Below, in pieces: positions 22,256 to 29,527 of a stretch of DNA of 31,002 bases (positions within the stretch are counted from its first letter, which is position 1; the number at the start of each line of letters is the position of its first letter). The position numbers were made by a program, and so were the translations under genes. Location of the stretch: the NCBI GenBank assembly GCA_964344215.1, contig CAYFMP010000046.1:1-31002 (forward strand), in the 5' to 3' direction. Source of the DNA: CAYFMP01 sp964344215. GTDB taxonomy: Bacteria; Pseudomonadota; Alphaproteobacteria; Rhodospirillales; Casp-alpha2. The notes under the pieces were generated by a model. That model saw only the letters and a list, made by a program, of their open reading frames with translations. It was not told the origin of the DNA and made no database searches.

Positions 22256-24787
22256 TTATATCTTACTGACCGAGACGACGGTGTCCATCCAGCGTTGCTG
22301 GCCGCTGATCGGCTCGGAGGCGCTGGCGATGATTCGGTTCGGATGTCCGGAATCGTAAGACCACCATTTCAGCTCCTCCTGCGGCGAGTCGTCGTCGATG
22401 GCGAAAGGCGCCTTCCTGGTCGAGGCGTAGCGGCCGTATTCCCAGCGGCCGCCGTGACTGGAAAGGGCGATCACCCCCGGAACGGCGTTCTCGGTCACCT
22501 TTGCCGTCGCCTCGATGTCGCCCAGGCGGGAGCTGATCCTGATCATGTCGCCGTCGGCGATGCCGCGGGCGGTGGCCGTATCCGGGTTGATCCAAGCCGG
22601 ATTGTCGGTGTTGATCTCGTCGAGCCACATGCAGTTCTGGGTCCTGGAAAGGGTCTGTACGTTGACCCGGAATGTCGTCAGGATCAACTCGTCGGGCTTC
22701 ATCGCCTGATGTTCGGGAACCGGTGCGTAGGCGGGCAGCGGCGACAGCCCCTTCTGCTCAAGGATCGAGGAATAGAGCTCGAAATAGCCCGACTTGTTGA
22801 ACTTTCCGGGCCTGAAGCCTTCGTAGACCTCGCCCCAGATCATCTGCCCGACGTAACCCCCGTAGGCACCGGGGGTGTCCCGGTAGCCGCGGCGCCGGGC
22901 CTCGGCTTCGCTGCCGACGCCGGCCTGCTTCCAGTTCCAGTAGACACCGGTGGTCTCATCGAGAATGACGCCGTCGGTCACCAGCTCCTTCGGATCGACG
23001 GTCCGTTTGTAGGTGTGGAAGGCCGGTTCGGCCTCGGGATCGTGCCAGACGCCGCGTTTCGTCATGCGTCGGAAACCGCCCGCTCCCTCGTCCACCGCCG
23101 GCGTCATCCGGCAGGACTGTTCGACGAACTGCTTGCCGGACTCGAAGCCGAGCGGGAAGCCCATCCTCTTTGCCATCTCGCAGCAGACGTCCTTGAAGTC
23201 GCGGGCCTCGCCCTGCGGCGGGACGACCGGCTGGCGAATGCAATACTCCGGCACCTGATCGGGGGAGACGCCGTCCTCGAAGTCGAACTTCTCCAGATAC
23301 GTCGCGTCCGGCAGGATGAGGTCGGCCAACGCCGCCGATTCGTCGTAGAACGGCGTCACCGCGACGGTGAAGGGAACGAGCGACTCGTCCTTCAATATCT
23401 CGGTGCTGGCGCCGACGTCGGCGTTGGAGAAGACCGGGTTGTAGTTGTACCAGAGGTAGACATCGGGGCGGCCGGCGCGGCCGTCCCGAATCATCTTCAG
23501 GACCTGGTGACCGACGCCATGGACCGGCAACGCCGCTTCGCCCTCGAATCCCTCGAGAATATCCAGCTTCTTCGGATCGGACTTCTGTTGCGGCCCGCCC
23601 GGATGGTTCCATTCGGGAACGACGGCGCGGCAGCGGCCGCCCGGATTGTCGACGTTTCCGGTGATCGCGGCCAGCATCTGGATCGCGCGCTCGGTCTCGA
23701 CCCCGTTGTAGTGGGCGCTGGCGCCCCTGGAGCTGATCACGCAGGCCGGCCGCGCCGCCGCGAACTCGCGGGCGATGTCGACGATCTCCGCGGCCGGGAC
23801 GCCGCTGATCTCTTCCGCCCATTGCGGTGTGTAGGGGGCCAGGTGGTCGCGCAAGAAGGCGATCTTGGATTCGGTCGAAGCGTTAGCGTCCGCCGTCACC
23901 TGACAAAACTCGAGGAATTCCTCGCCGGGCCCCCGGAACAGCGCCTCGTCCATGACGACGTTGCACATGGCGAGCAGTACCGCCAGGTCGGTCCCCGGCC
24001 TGATCTGGATCCAGGTGTGGGATTTCGACGCCGTGTTGGAAAGCCGGACGTCGAACGTGATCATCTTCAGGTTCCGCTCGGCCAGGCCGAGCGACAGGCG
24101 GCGGGCCAGCGCCACGTGGTTGGTGTGGGCCTCCATGACGTTGCTGCCGAAATTGAGGACGTAGCGGGTGTTGTCGAAATCCCAGCTGTCCTCGAAGCCG
24201 CCCCAGGTCAGCGCGTGGGCCGTTTGCCGGGCGCTCTGGCCGAGACAGGAGTTGTCGGACACGGTGGCGGTGCCGTAGGACGGCAGGAAGACCTTGTTGA
24301 TCAGCCGGTCGGCGCTGGCCGAGATCCAGCCGTGGTGGAACATGAACTTTTCGGGATGGCCGTCCTCGCGCAGCTTCTCGAGGCGGCCGACCAGTTCGCC
24401 GAGGGCGTCGTCCCACGATATCTTCCGCCACTTGCCGTCGCCGCGCTCGCCGGTTCGCCTCAGCGGCTGGAGGATCCGGTCCGGGTCGTAGACCTGGTTG
24501 ACGCCGGCCTGGCCCTTGGCGCAAAGCGTGCCGTGGGTCCTGATCGAGGACGGCTGGCCCTCGATCTTGACGAGCATGCCTTTCTCCACGTAGCCGACGG
24601 CCGGGCAGCGGCTGGCGCAGAGCGCACAGACGGTCGGCACCGACTCGCGCTCGACGCCGCTGAGGAAGGAGAAATCGGCGCCACCGTGTTCGAGTTCCGT
24701 CTCGTGGGCGTCGGCCTGGCCGGCGATCACGGGCGCGCCCGCCAACCCGGCGGCGCCGGCCTTGAGGAACTGCCTTCGGCTAACCAT
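22256..24787 (-). CDS. Tat-exported molybdopterin oxidoreductase (DMSO reductase superfamily), substrate unknown
   Basis: The 843-residue catalytic subunit starts at ATG 24787 behind GAGGAG. It opens with a Tat signal (MVSRRQFLKAGAAGLAGAPV) and then the [4Fe-4S] motif C54-x2-C57-x3-C61-x27-C89. Cys181 in SDNSCLGQS is at the position of the molybdenum ligand, so Cys ligation is likely. Typical bis-MGD contacts follow: FGSNVMEAHTNHV, FDVRLSNTASKSHTWIQIRPGTD, VISSRGASAHYNGVETERAIQML, and the C-terminal VNVQTLSRTQNCMWLDEINTDNPAWINPDTA cap. It broadly resembles the PsrA/PhsA/TtrA/ArrA group of periplasmic enzymes, but I cannot assign it to polysulfide, thiosulfate, tetrathionate, arsenate or selenate. 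No TorD-like chaperone gene is in the operon. Confidence 0.93.
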   Translation of the reverse strand: MVSRRQFLKAGAAGLAGAPVIAGQADAHETELEHGGADFSFLSGVERESVPTVCALCASRCPAVGYVEKGMLVKIEGQPSSIRTHGTLCAKGQAGVNQVYDPDRILQPLRRTGERGDGKWRKISWDDALGELVGRLEKLREDGHPEKFMFHHGWISASADRLINKVFLPSYGTATVSDNSCLGQSARQTAHALTWGGFEDSWDFDNTRYVLNFGSNVMEAHTNHVALARRLSLGLAERNLKMITFDVRLSNTASKSHTWIQIRPGTDLAVLLAMCNVVMDEALFRGPGEEFLEFCQVTADANASTESKIAFLRDHLAPYTPQWAEEISGVPAAEIVDIAREFAAARPACVISSRGASAHYNGVETERAIQMLAAITGNVDNPGGRCRAVVPEWNHPGGPQQKSDPKKLDILEGFEGEAALPVHGVGHQVLKMIRDGRAGRPDVYLWYNYNPVFSNADVGASTEILKDESLVPFTVAVTPFYDESAALADLILPDATYLEKFDFEDGVSPDQVPEYCIRQPVVPPQGEARDFKDVCCEMAKRMGFPLGFESGKQFVEQSCRMTPAVDEGAGGFRRMTKRGVWHDPEAEPAFHTYKRTVDPKELVTDGVILDETTGVYWNWKQAGVGSEAEARRRGYRDTPGAYGGYVGQMIWGEVYEGFRPGKFNKSGYFELYSSILEQKGLSPLPAYAPVPEHQAMKPDELILTTFRVNVQTLSRTQNCMWLDEINTDNPAWINPDTATARGIADGDMIRISSRLGDIEATAKVTENAVPGVIALSSHGGRWEYGRYASTRKAPFAIDDDSPQEELKWWSYDSGHPNRIIASASEPISGQQRWMDTVVSVSKI

Positions 24788-24805
24788 GATCGACTCCTCT
24801 CATTC

Positions 24806-25807
24806 CTAAAGCCCCACCGGTCCGGTGATCTGACCGGCGACGACGATCACGTAGCGCAGCATGAACCCGCCGATCAGCACGGCGACGGGAACGACGATCT
24901 CGACGAACTTGGGCGCCCGGAATTCCCGATGGTAGAGCAGGGTCGGCACGACATAGGCCAACTCGACGAGGGCCGGCACCAGAAGGCCGACCAGGACCAC
25001 CCCGACCCAGAACAGCACCGCCATCTCGCCGCCCGGCAGGATCGTCGCAACGGCGTATTTCATGTCGCCCACGGTCAGATGGGCGAACATCAGGAACAGG
25101 AAGACGACCATCAGTTCGAACCCGATGAGCACCAGGTCGGAGGCGGTCAGCACGTAGCCACTCTCCCGGTATCGGCGTCCGACCCTGGCCGAGGTGCGCC
25201 GCGTCTGAACGCGTCGTTCGGTTTTGAAATCGGGGCTTCTTCGGTGAAAAAGCGTTTGCGCCAGGGTGATCGTCGCCACTCCCGTCGATAGCGCCGAGAT
25301 CAAGAACAGCAGCGCCAGGATCGGCGAGTTCCACAATGGACGTGCCGGCATGGCGCCGAGCATGATGCCGGTATAGACGGCGACGCCGATGCCCAGGGGA
25401 ACGTTGACCCAGGCCATGGCCTTGCGGGCCGGGTCCAGTCGGTCGCCGAGGCGCTTGAGCCCGGAGATCATGGTCGGCACGAAGGCGAGGGCGTACAGGA
25501 GGCTGAGGAAAATGAACAGCAGCAGGAACCAAGACCCGATGTTCATCGGCGACAGGTTGACCACCTTGAACAGGTTCAGCATCCGGAACGGCCGGCCCAA
25601 CTCGAAGATGATCAGGAAGGTGCCGACCATGACCGGGATCGGTCCGATCAGCGCCCCGTAGCGGGCCAGCGTGAAATGGCCACCGCCGAAGATGCCGCCG
25701 CCGCCACGCAGAAGAACCGAGGAACTGACGGTGACGGCGCCGGCACCGACACCGGCCAGGAACAGATAAAGGATGACGGGCAGGCCCCAGGTCAGCTCAT
25801 GTTCCAT
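24806..25807 (-). CDS. nrfD: NrfD-type integral membrane quinone-interacting subunit
   Basis: The 333-residue polytopic protein starts at ATG 25807, 2 bp after the stop of the ferredoxin gene and behind AAGGAGAT. About eight to ten hydrophobic helices are visible, beginning with LPVILYLFLAGVGAGAVTVSSSVLL and ending with VLIGGFMLRYVIVVAG. The GPIPVMVGTFLIIFELGRPFRMLNLFKVVNLSPMNIGSWFLLLF stretch is characteristic of NrfD/PsrC proteins. It would anchor the periplasmic molybdoenzyme and ferredoxin to the membrane and exchange electrons with quinone. A basic loop (RRSPDFKTERRVQTRRTSARVGRRYRES) lies in the middle. The symbol denotes the family, not a proven nitrite reductase role. Confidence 0.92.
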   Translation of the reverse strand: MEHELTWGLPVILYLFLAGVGAGAVTVSSSVLLRGGGGIFGGGHFTLARYGALIGPIPVMVGTFLIIFELGRPFRMLNLFKVVNLSPMNIGSWFLLLFIFLSLLYALAFVPTMISGLKRLGDRLDPARKAMAWVNVPLGIGVAVYTGIMLGAMPARPLWNSPILALLFLISALSTGVATITLAQTLFHRRSPDFKTERRVQTRRTSARVGRRYRESGYVLTASDLVLIGFELMVVFLFLMFAHLTVGDMKYAVATILPGGEMAVLFWVGVVLVGLLVPALVELAYVVPTLLYHREFRAPKFVEIVVPVAVLIGGFMLRYVIVVAGQITGPVGL

Positions 25808-25809
25808 GC

Positions 25810-26583
25810 CTATCTCCTTTCCTTGAACGGACGATGGGTGACGACACGGACCTGGCGGACCTCGGGCCGCTGCGCGTCGAGTTCGTCGGTATAGTCGGCG
25901 CCGATGTAATAGACGTTCGGGAACGTCCCCATGCCGCGTCGCAGGACGGTGACCCGGTTGCGGGCGATCAGTTTCGAGACGTTGCTGTCGGGATCGGCCA
26001 GGTCGCCGAAGATGCGGGCGCCGCCGACGCAGGTGTTGACGCAGGAGGGTTCCAGCCCTTGGGAAACCCGATGGATGCAGAAATCGCACTTGTCGGCGAC
26101 CTTGGTGACGGGGTTGAGGAAACGCGCATCGTAGGGACACGCCTGGATACAGTATTTGCAACCGATGCACAGGCCGCTGTCGACGACGACGATGCCGTCC
26201 TGCTCGCGCTTGTAGGTAGCGTCGGTCGGACAGACGGTGACACACGGCGGCGACGAGCAGTGGTTGCAGAGCCGCGGCAGGAAACTCCGGCCGACGTTCG
26301 GGTACGTACCCTTCTCGACGTACTCGACCCACGCCCGGTTGACCCCGAGCGGCACTCCGAATTCGCTCTTGCAGGCGACCGTGCAGGCGTGGCAGCCAAT
26401 GCATTTGCGGATGTCGATGACCATGCCGTAGCGGCGGTTACGCCCTTTCTCGGCGGCCTTTTCCTTGTTGTCGTCCGCCGCCGGCAAGGCAGCCGTGGCA
26501 ATGGCCGCAGCAGCCGTCGCGATGCCGGCCACCATCGATGTGATGAAGCCCCTGCGATCGGCGGATTTCGAGTTCTCGCTCAT
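25810..26583 (-). CDS. Tat-exported ferredoxin with four [4Fe-4S] clusters (NrfC/PsrB/TtrB type)
   Basis: The 257-residue electron-transfer subunit starts at ATG 26583, with GAGGA 8 nt upstream. The frame is open further and includes an ATG at 26622 that overlaps the preceding stop. The RR at residues 10-11 with the following Ala-rich stretch is a Tat signal. Four cysteine groups follow: C61-C71, C106-C118, C139-C149 and C166-C185. This is the standard NrfC/DmsB-like set of four cubanes. It links the NrfD membrane subunit to the first cluster of the molybdenum subunit. Tat signals on both this and the catalytic subunit place the electron chain in the periplasm. Confidence 0.93.
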   Translation of the reverse strand: MSENSKSADRRGFITSMVAGIATAAAAIATAALPAADDNKEKAAEKGRNRRYGMVIDIRKCIGCHACTVACKSEFGVPLGVNRAWVEYVEKGTYPNVGRSFLPRLCNHCSSPPCVTVCPTDATYKREQDGIVVVDSGLCIGCKYCIQACPYDARFLNPVTKVADKCDFCIHRVSQGLEPSCVNTCVGGARIFGDLADPDSNVSKLIARNRVTVLRRGMGTFPNVYYIGADYTDELDAQRPEVRQVRVVTHRPFKERR

Positions 26584-26618
26584 CGTCGATTCCTCATGCG
26601 AATTGGCAGCACGATCGG

Positions 26619-27209
26619 TCATTTTTTGGCCGGGTCCGGTTTCTGGAACGCCGTCTCCCGCACCTCTATTTCGCGGTGAACCAGGTTGTAGTGGCACTCG
26701 ATGCAGGTTTCCTTGTTCTTCAGGGCCTTGGCGTGCGCCCTCTGGCCGCGTTTACGCTTCGGCTTGATCTCGGTCTCGATGTGACAGGTCCGGCAAGGCG
26801 CGCTGTCGTACTCGAAGTACCGGTCGCGGGTCCGGTAGGCGCGGGCCGTGCTCATCGGAATCCAGTCGTTCGCCCTCTCACCATCGCGGTCGCGAAAATG
26901 TCCAAAAAGATCGGTGGCGCTGGCGTAATGGGTATAAGCGAAGGTCGCGGCCCAGAGCCCCGTCGGCAGGTGGCACTCGACGCACCGTGTCTGCCCGCCT
27001 TCGGGTGTCGCCGCATGCGGCGTCGTCATCGACAGTCTGACCGTCGCATCGTATTCGCGCTCAAGATGACAATAGGTGCAGACCGCATCGGTAGACAGCA
27101 GGTTACGGGTCACCGGCTCGAACACGACGAGCCAAGCGGCAACCAGGACCACCACCCCCGCAAGAACGGGGAGAGCGATACGATATCCCAGAAGCTTGGA
27201 GACTTGCAT
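26619..27209 (-). CDS. NapC/NirT-family tetraheme cytochrome c (first copy)
   Basis: The 196-residue protein has an N-terminal membrane helix (about 9-30) and four CX2CH motifs: CTYCH (44-48), CVECH (76-80), CRTCH (139-143) and CIECH (169-173). Its C-terminal IKPKRKRGQRAHAKALKNKETCIECHYNLVH is nearly the same as in the tetraheme protein at 21578-22201, while the first halves differ. It is the second gene of the operon, between the diheme cytochrome and the ferredoxin. It could pass electrons between the quinone pool and the exported diheme cytochrome. ATG 27209 follows a G-rich GGGGGTAGGT. Confidence 0.92.
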   Translation of the reverse strand: MQVSKLLGYRIALPVLAGVVVLVAAWLVVFEPVTRNLLSTDAVCTYCHLEREYDATVRLSMTTPHAATPEGGQTRCVECHLPTGLWAATFAYTHYASATDLFGHFRDRDGERANDWIPMSTARAYRTRDRYFEYDSAPCRTCHIETEIKPKRKRGQRAHAKALKNKETCIECHYNLVHREIEVRETAFQKPDPAKK

Positions 27210-27292
27210 ACCTACCCCCTCGGTCGGATGAGATGGCCCCCTTTTTCGATGAAGTGACGGGCGGACCCCGACGGAGCCCGCCCGTATTTCGA

Positions 27293-28654
27293 TCAGTTGA
27301 CAGTCACGGTGACCGCTTCGATGTCGGCCTTGGTTCCGATTCCGACGCTCATCGGCCAGGAGACATGGTGTCCCCTCGTCGTGATGTTGTCGTCATGAAC
27401 GGCGAATCCGAACGTGTAGACACCGCCAACCTTCATGATCTTGTCGTCCTCGGGATGGCCGGTATCGAGCTTACGTACCCAGAGAACGGTCCATTCGCCG
27501 TCTTTCCAGTCGCCTTTGGCGTTCGAGTTGTCGGCGGCCGATCCCTTGGCGCCGGCGCGGGTAACATAGTATTGGGGAAGCATGTCGCCCTTCTTCCAAC
27601 CGGCGCCCGGGTCGAACTTGGCCGCGTTCTGTTCGGGGATGACGGCGGGCGGCTGTGAAGTGTCGCGGATCTGGTCCAAGGTCCGCGATTTGAAGCCGAC
27701 CTTGCTCTCGTCGAACATGTACTTCGGCTGTTTGGCCTTCTTGTCCCAGTTCTTCGAGAACATCTTCTTGCCTTTGTCGAACAGCCTGTACTCGAGCACG
27801 TAGCCGTCGTCGGCCATGCCGACCGGGTTGGAGCGATGGCCGCGCCAATGCATGAGATCGACGAAGCCGCCGGCCGCCTTGATCTTGGCGATCTCTTCGG
27901 CGGACTTGGTCTTGTCCCAGCTCACGGCCTCGTCGGTCCGCGAAGCCGGCAGGTACTTGCGCACGTCCTTCTTCTTGAGGACCTTGCCGAGCAACGGATG
28001 CGCCTTGACGTCGGCGGTCTCGGCCAGATCCTGCATGTCGCGCATGCCGTCGTGGCAAGTCAGCCAGCAACCCTGTTCCTTGAACATCGGGACGCTGCCG
28101 TCGTCGATCATCATCGACAGGCGGTCTTCATAGATGGCCGGCTGCTTGTCGCCCCACACCTTCTTGTGGAGCTTCGGCCAACCCATCGCCTTCCATGCCT
28201 TGCCGTCGAACTGCCAGTGCGGATGAGCGATACCGGGATAGGGGTTCTTGGTCTTCCACTTGAACCGGAAGTAGAGGTTTTCGCTATCGTGAGCCGCCTG
28301 GATCGCCAGATCGACGACGTTCTGCTTGCCGGCGATCGGGTGCGGCTCGAGCCGCTCGCCGGCGACGATCAGTTGTCCGATCTCGGCTTCCTCTTCTTCG
28401 TGGCACGACACGCAACTGTCGCCCTGGGCCGTCTTCTTCTTGGCGCGCTTATGCTCGGAGCTACGCAGCCACTGATAGCTGGACTGGCCGGGGAAGAACA
28501 GCTTGACGGTCTTGGTCGGTACGTTCGACCAATTGATTTTGGCCGGATCGGCCGCCACGGCGGCGCCACCGGCCAGAAATGCAAGGCTCGCGGCTCCGGC
28601 CAGAACGGCCAGCGAGCGGGCCATGACCCTTGTTTCCTTTGATTTGAATGCCAT
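27293..28654 (-). CDS. Exported diheme cytochrome with ethylbenzene-dehydrogenase-like heme domain (EB_dh)
   Basis: The 453-residue protein starts at ATG 28654 (GGAGG with an 8-nt spacer); the open frame upstream is non-coding leader. The signal peptide ends near residue 35 (GGAAVAA-DPA). Two c-heme motifs are visible: CVSCH at 81-85 and CWLTCH at 196-201, the latter CX3CH. The rest matches the EB_dh family, related to the heme-b gamma subunits of ethylbenzene dehydrogenase, dimethylsulfide dehydrogenase and selenate reductase: VDLAIQAAHDSENLYFRFKWKTK, YEDRLSMMIDD, VDLMHWRGHRSNPVGMADDGYVLEYR, and WTVLWVRKLDTGHPEDDKIMKVGGVYTFGFAVHDDN. It is probably a periplasmic electron carrier of the molybdoenzyme system and is the first gene of the operon. 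Confidence 0.88.
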   Translation of the reverse strand: MAFKSKETRVMARSLAVLAGAASLAFLAGGAAVAADPAKINWSNVPTKTVKLFFPGQSSYQWLRSSEHKRAKKKTAQGDSCVSCHEEEEAEIGQLIVAGERLEPHPIAGKQNVVDLAIQAAHDSENLYFRFKWKTKNPYPGIAHPHWQFDGKAWKAMGWPKLHKKVWGDKQPAIYEDRLSMMIDDGSVPMFKEQGCWLTCHDGMRDMQDLAETADVKAHPLLGKVLKKKDVRKYLPASRTDEAVSWDKTKSAEEIAKIKAAGGFVDLMHWRGHRSNPVGMADDGYVLEYRLFDKGKKMFSKNWDKKAKQPKYMFDESKVGFKSRTLDQIRDTSQPPAVIPEQNAAKFDPGAGWKKGDMLPQYYVTRAGAKGSAADNSNAKGDWKDGEWTVLWVRKLDTGHPEDDKIMKVGGVYTFGFAVHDDNITTRGHHVSWPMSVGIGTKADIEAVTVTVN

Positions 28655-28745
28655 GAGATTACCCTCCTCATGATGGGTGAACTCGACGGATATGCAGTGA
28701 TCCTGAAGTTCCGAACTGAACCAACGTTCATATCCGTAGCCTGGA

Positions 28746-28786
28746 ATTTTAAGGAAGTATCGAGGCGCCACATTGACTTGCGTCAA
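28746..28786 (-). promoter_or_regulatory. FNR/NNR-type anaerobic promoter of the molybdoenzyme operon
   Basis: TTGAC-TTGC-GTCAA at 28773-28786 is a perfect FNR/NNR-family palindrome. On the minus strand it is followed after 21 bp by TAAAAT (28751-28746), a good -10 box. The implied transcription start is near 28739, which puts the palindrome centre at about -40.5, the class II activator position. The leader would be about 85 nt before the ATG at 28654. Confidence 0.72.
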
Positions 28787-28862
28787 GCAACCCACCCTAA
28801 TTTGACCTATCTGATATGTAATTTATGCGGGCCGGCCATCGACGCTTGGGCCTCGGCGCCGA

Positions 28863-29258
28863 TCAGTCGGCGGCCAGCCTCTGGAGGTCGGCCAACAGAT
28901 CGGCCACCACCTTGGGGGCGAGCACGCGGAGCGGTGGCATCACCCGGTCGGGGTGCCCGTTGAGGATCATGCGCAGGGTTTTCCAGGGACTGCGTCGGGC
29001 GAGGTCGCCCAACGGCCGCATGGTGACGACATCGCCGCCCTTGGCGCCATGGCAGGTGGCGCCGATGGTGGCGTAGTAGGTGGCGCCGATGGTGGCGTAG
29101 TAGGTGGCGCTTCTTTCCGTCTCGCCTCTCGCTCTTGCCGTCTTCGGGTCGATGAAGCGCTCCGAGTCGACCTGCCCCTTGCTGACGAAACGGGCCAGGT
29201 CCATGAGATCGCTTCTTCCCATCGGCGCCCCGTAGCGGTGTGTATCGTCTTTCAGGAC
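28863..29258 (-). pseudogene. Cytochrome c remnant: heme motif lost its first Cys, 24-bp duplication
   Basis: From 29258 the minus strand reads VLKDDTHRYGAPMGRSDLMDLARFVSKGQVD, then ERFIDPKTARARGE, and later VTMRPLGDLARRSPWKTLRMILNGHPDRVMPPLRVL. This is the C-terminal half of a periplasmic c-type cytochrome family in which the expected heme motif is CxxCH in ...ATICATCHG. Here it reads ATIGATCHG: the first heme cysteine is glycine, and the eight residues before it are tandemly duplicated. The first ATG is at 29222, with no signal peptide. The N-terminal half was not found upstream, where the frame closes. It lies in the same direction just upstream of the operon promoter and is probably a decayed former member. 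Confidence 0.6.
29055..29110. repeat. 24-bp tandem duplication in the cytochrome remnant
   Basis: Two perfect 24-bp copies occupy 29055-29078 and 29079-29102, followed by the first 8 bp of a third. On the minus strand the unit encodes ATYYATIG. Because 24 is a multiple of three the frame is kept. Identity of the copies points to a recent slippage event. Confidence 0.9.
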
Positions 29259-29527
29259 GGCTCGGCCTCGTCGGCGCCGCGAAGTCCCGCGCCATGATGT
29301 ACGTCAGCGGCAGATGGCAACCACCTTATGCCGTCCGAACGGACCGTCGAAGGCAATTGGCTCTTTCTTGTATCCCGTTTCGCTGGTAGGAATGGATTGT
29401 CGGAGGGGTACCAGCGCCGCCGGGAGACCCGGTCTCCCCGTGCAGCGGTAGGTGGCGGTATGGGTGATCGTCGAGTGACGGTAGTTCCGCGCCGGCGCCG
29501 CAAACAGATACGAGCGCTTAACCGCAG
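29259..29527. other. Gene-free gap between the cytochrome remnant and the 29528 gene
   Basis: No convincing gene was found on either strand. The gap should hold the promoter of the plus-strand gene at 29528. It also contains a perfect 8-bp inverted repeat (GGGAGACC, one base, GGTCTCCC) at 29422-29438. No T-run follows, so it is not an ordinary terminator. Confidence 0.45.

Noticed and set aside
22256..28654. Assignment as arsenate, selenate, tetrathionate or sulfite enzyme
   Set aside because: The subunit composition and visible motifs do not single out any of these. Naming one would go beyond the sequence.
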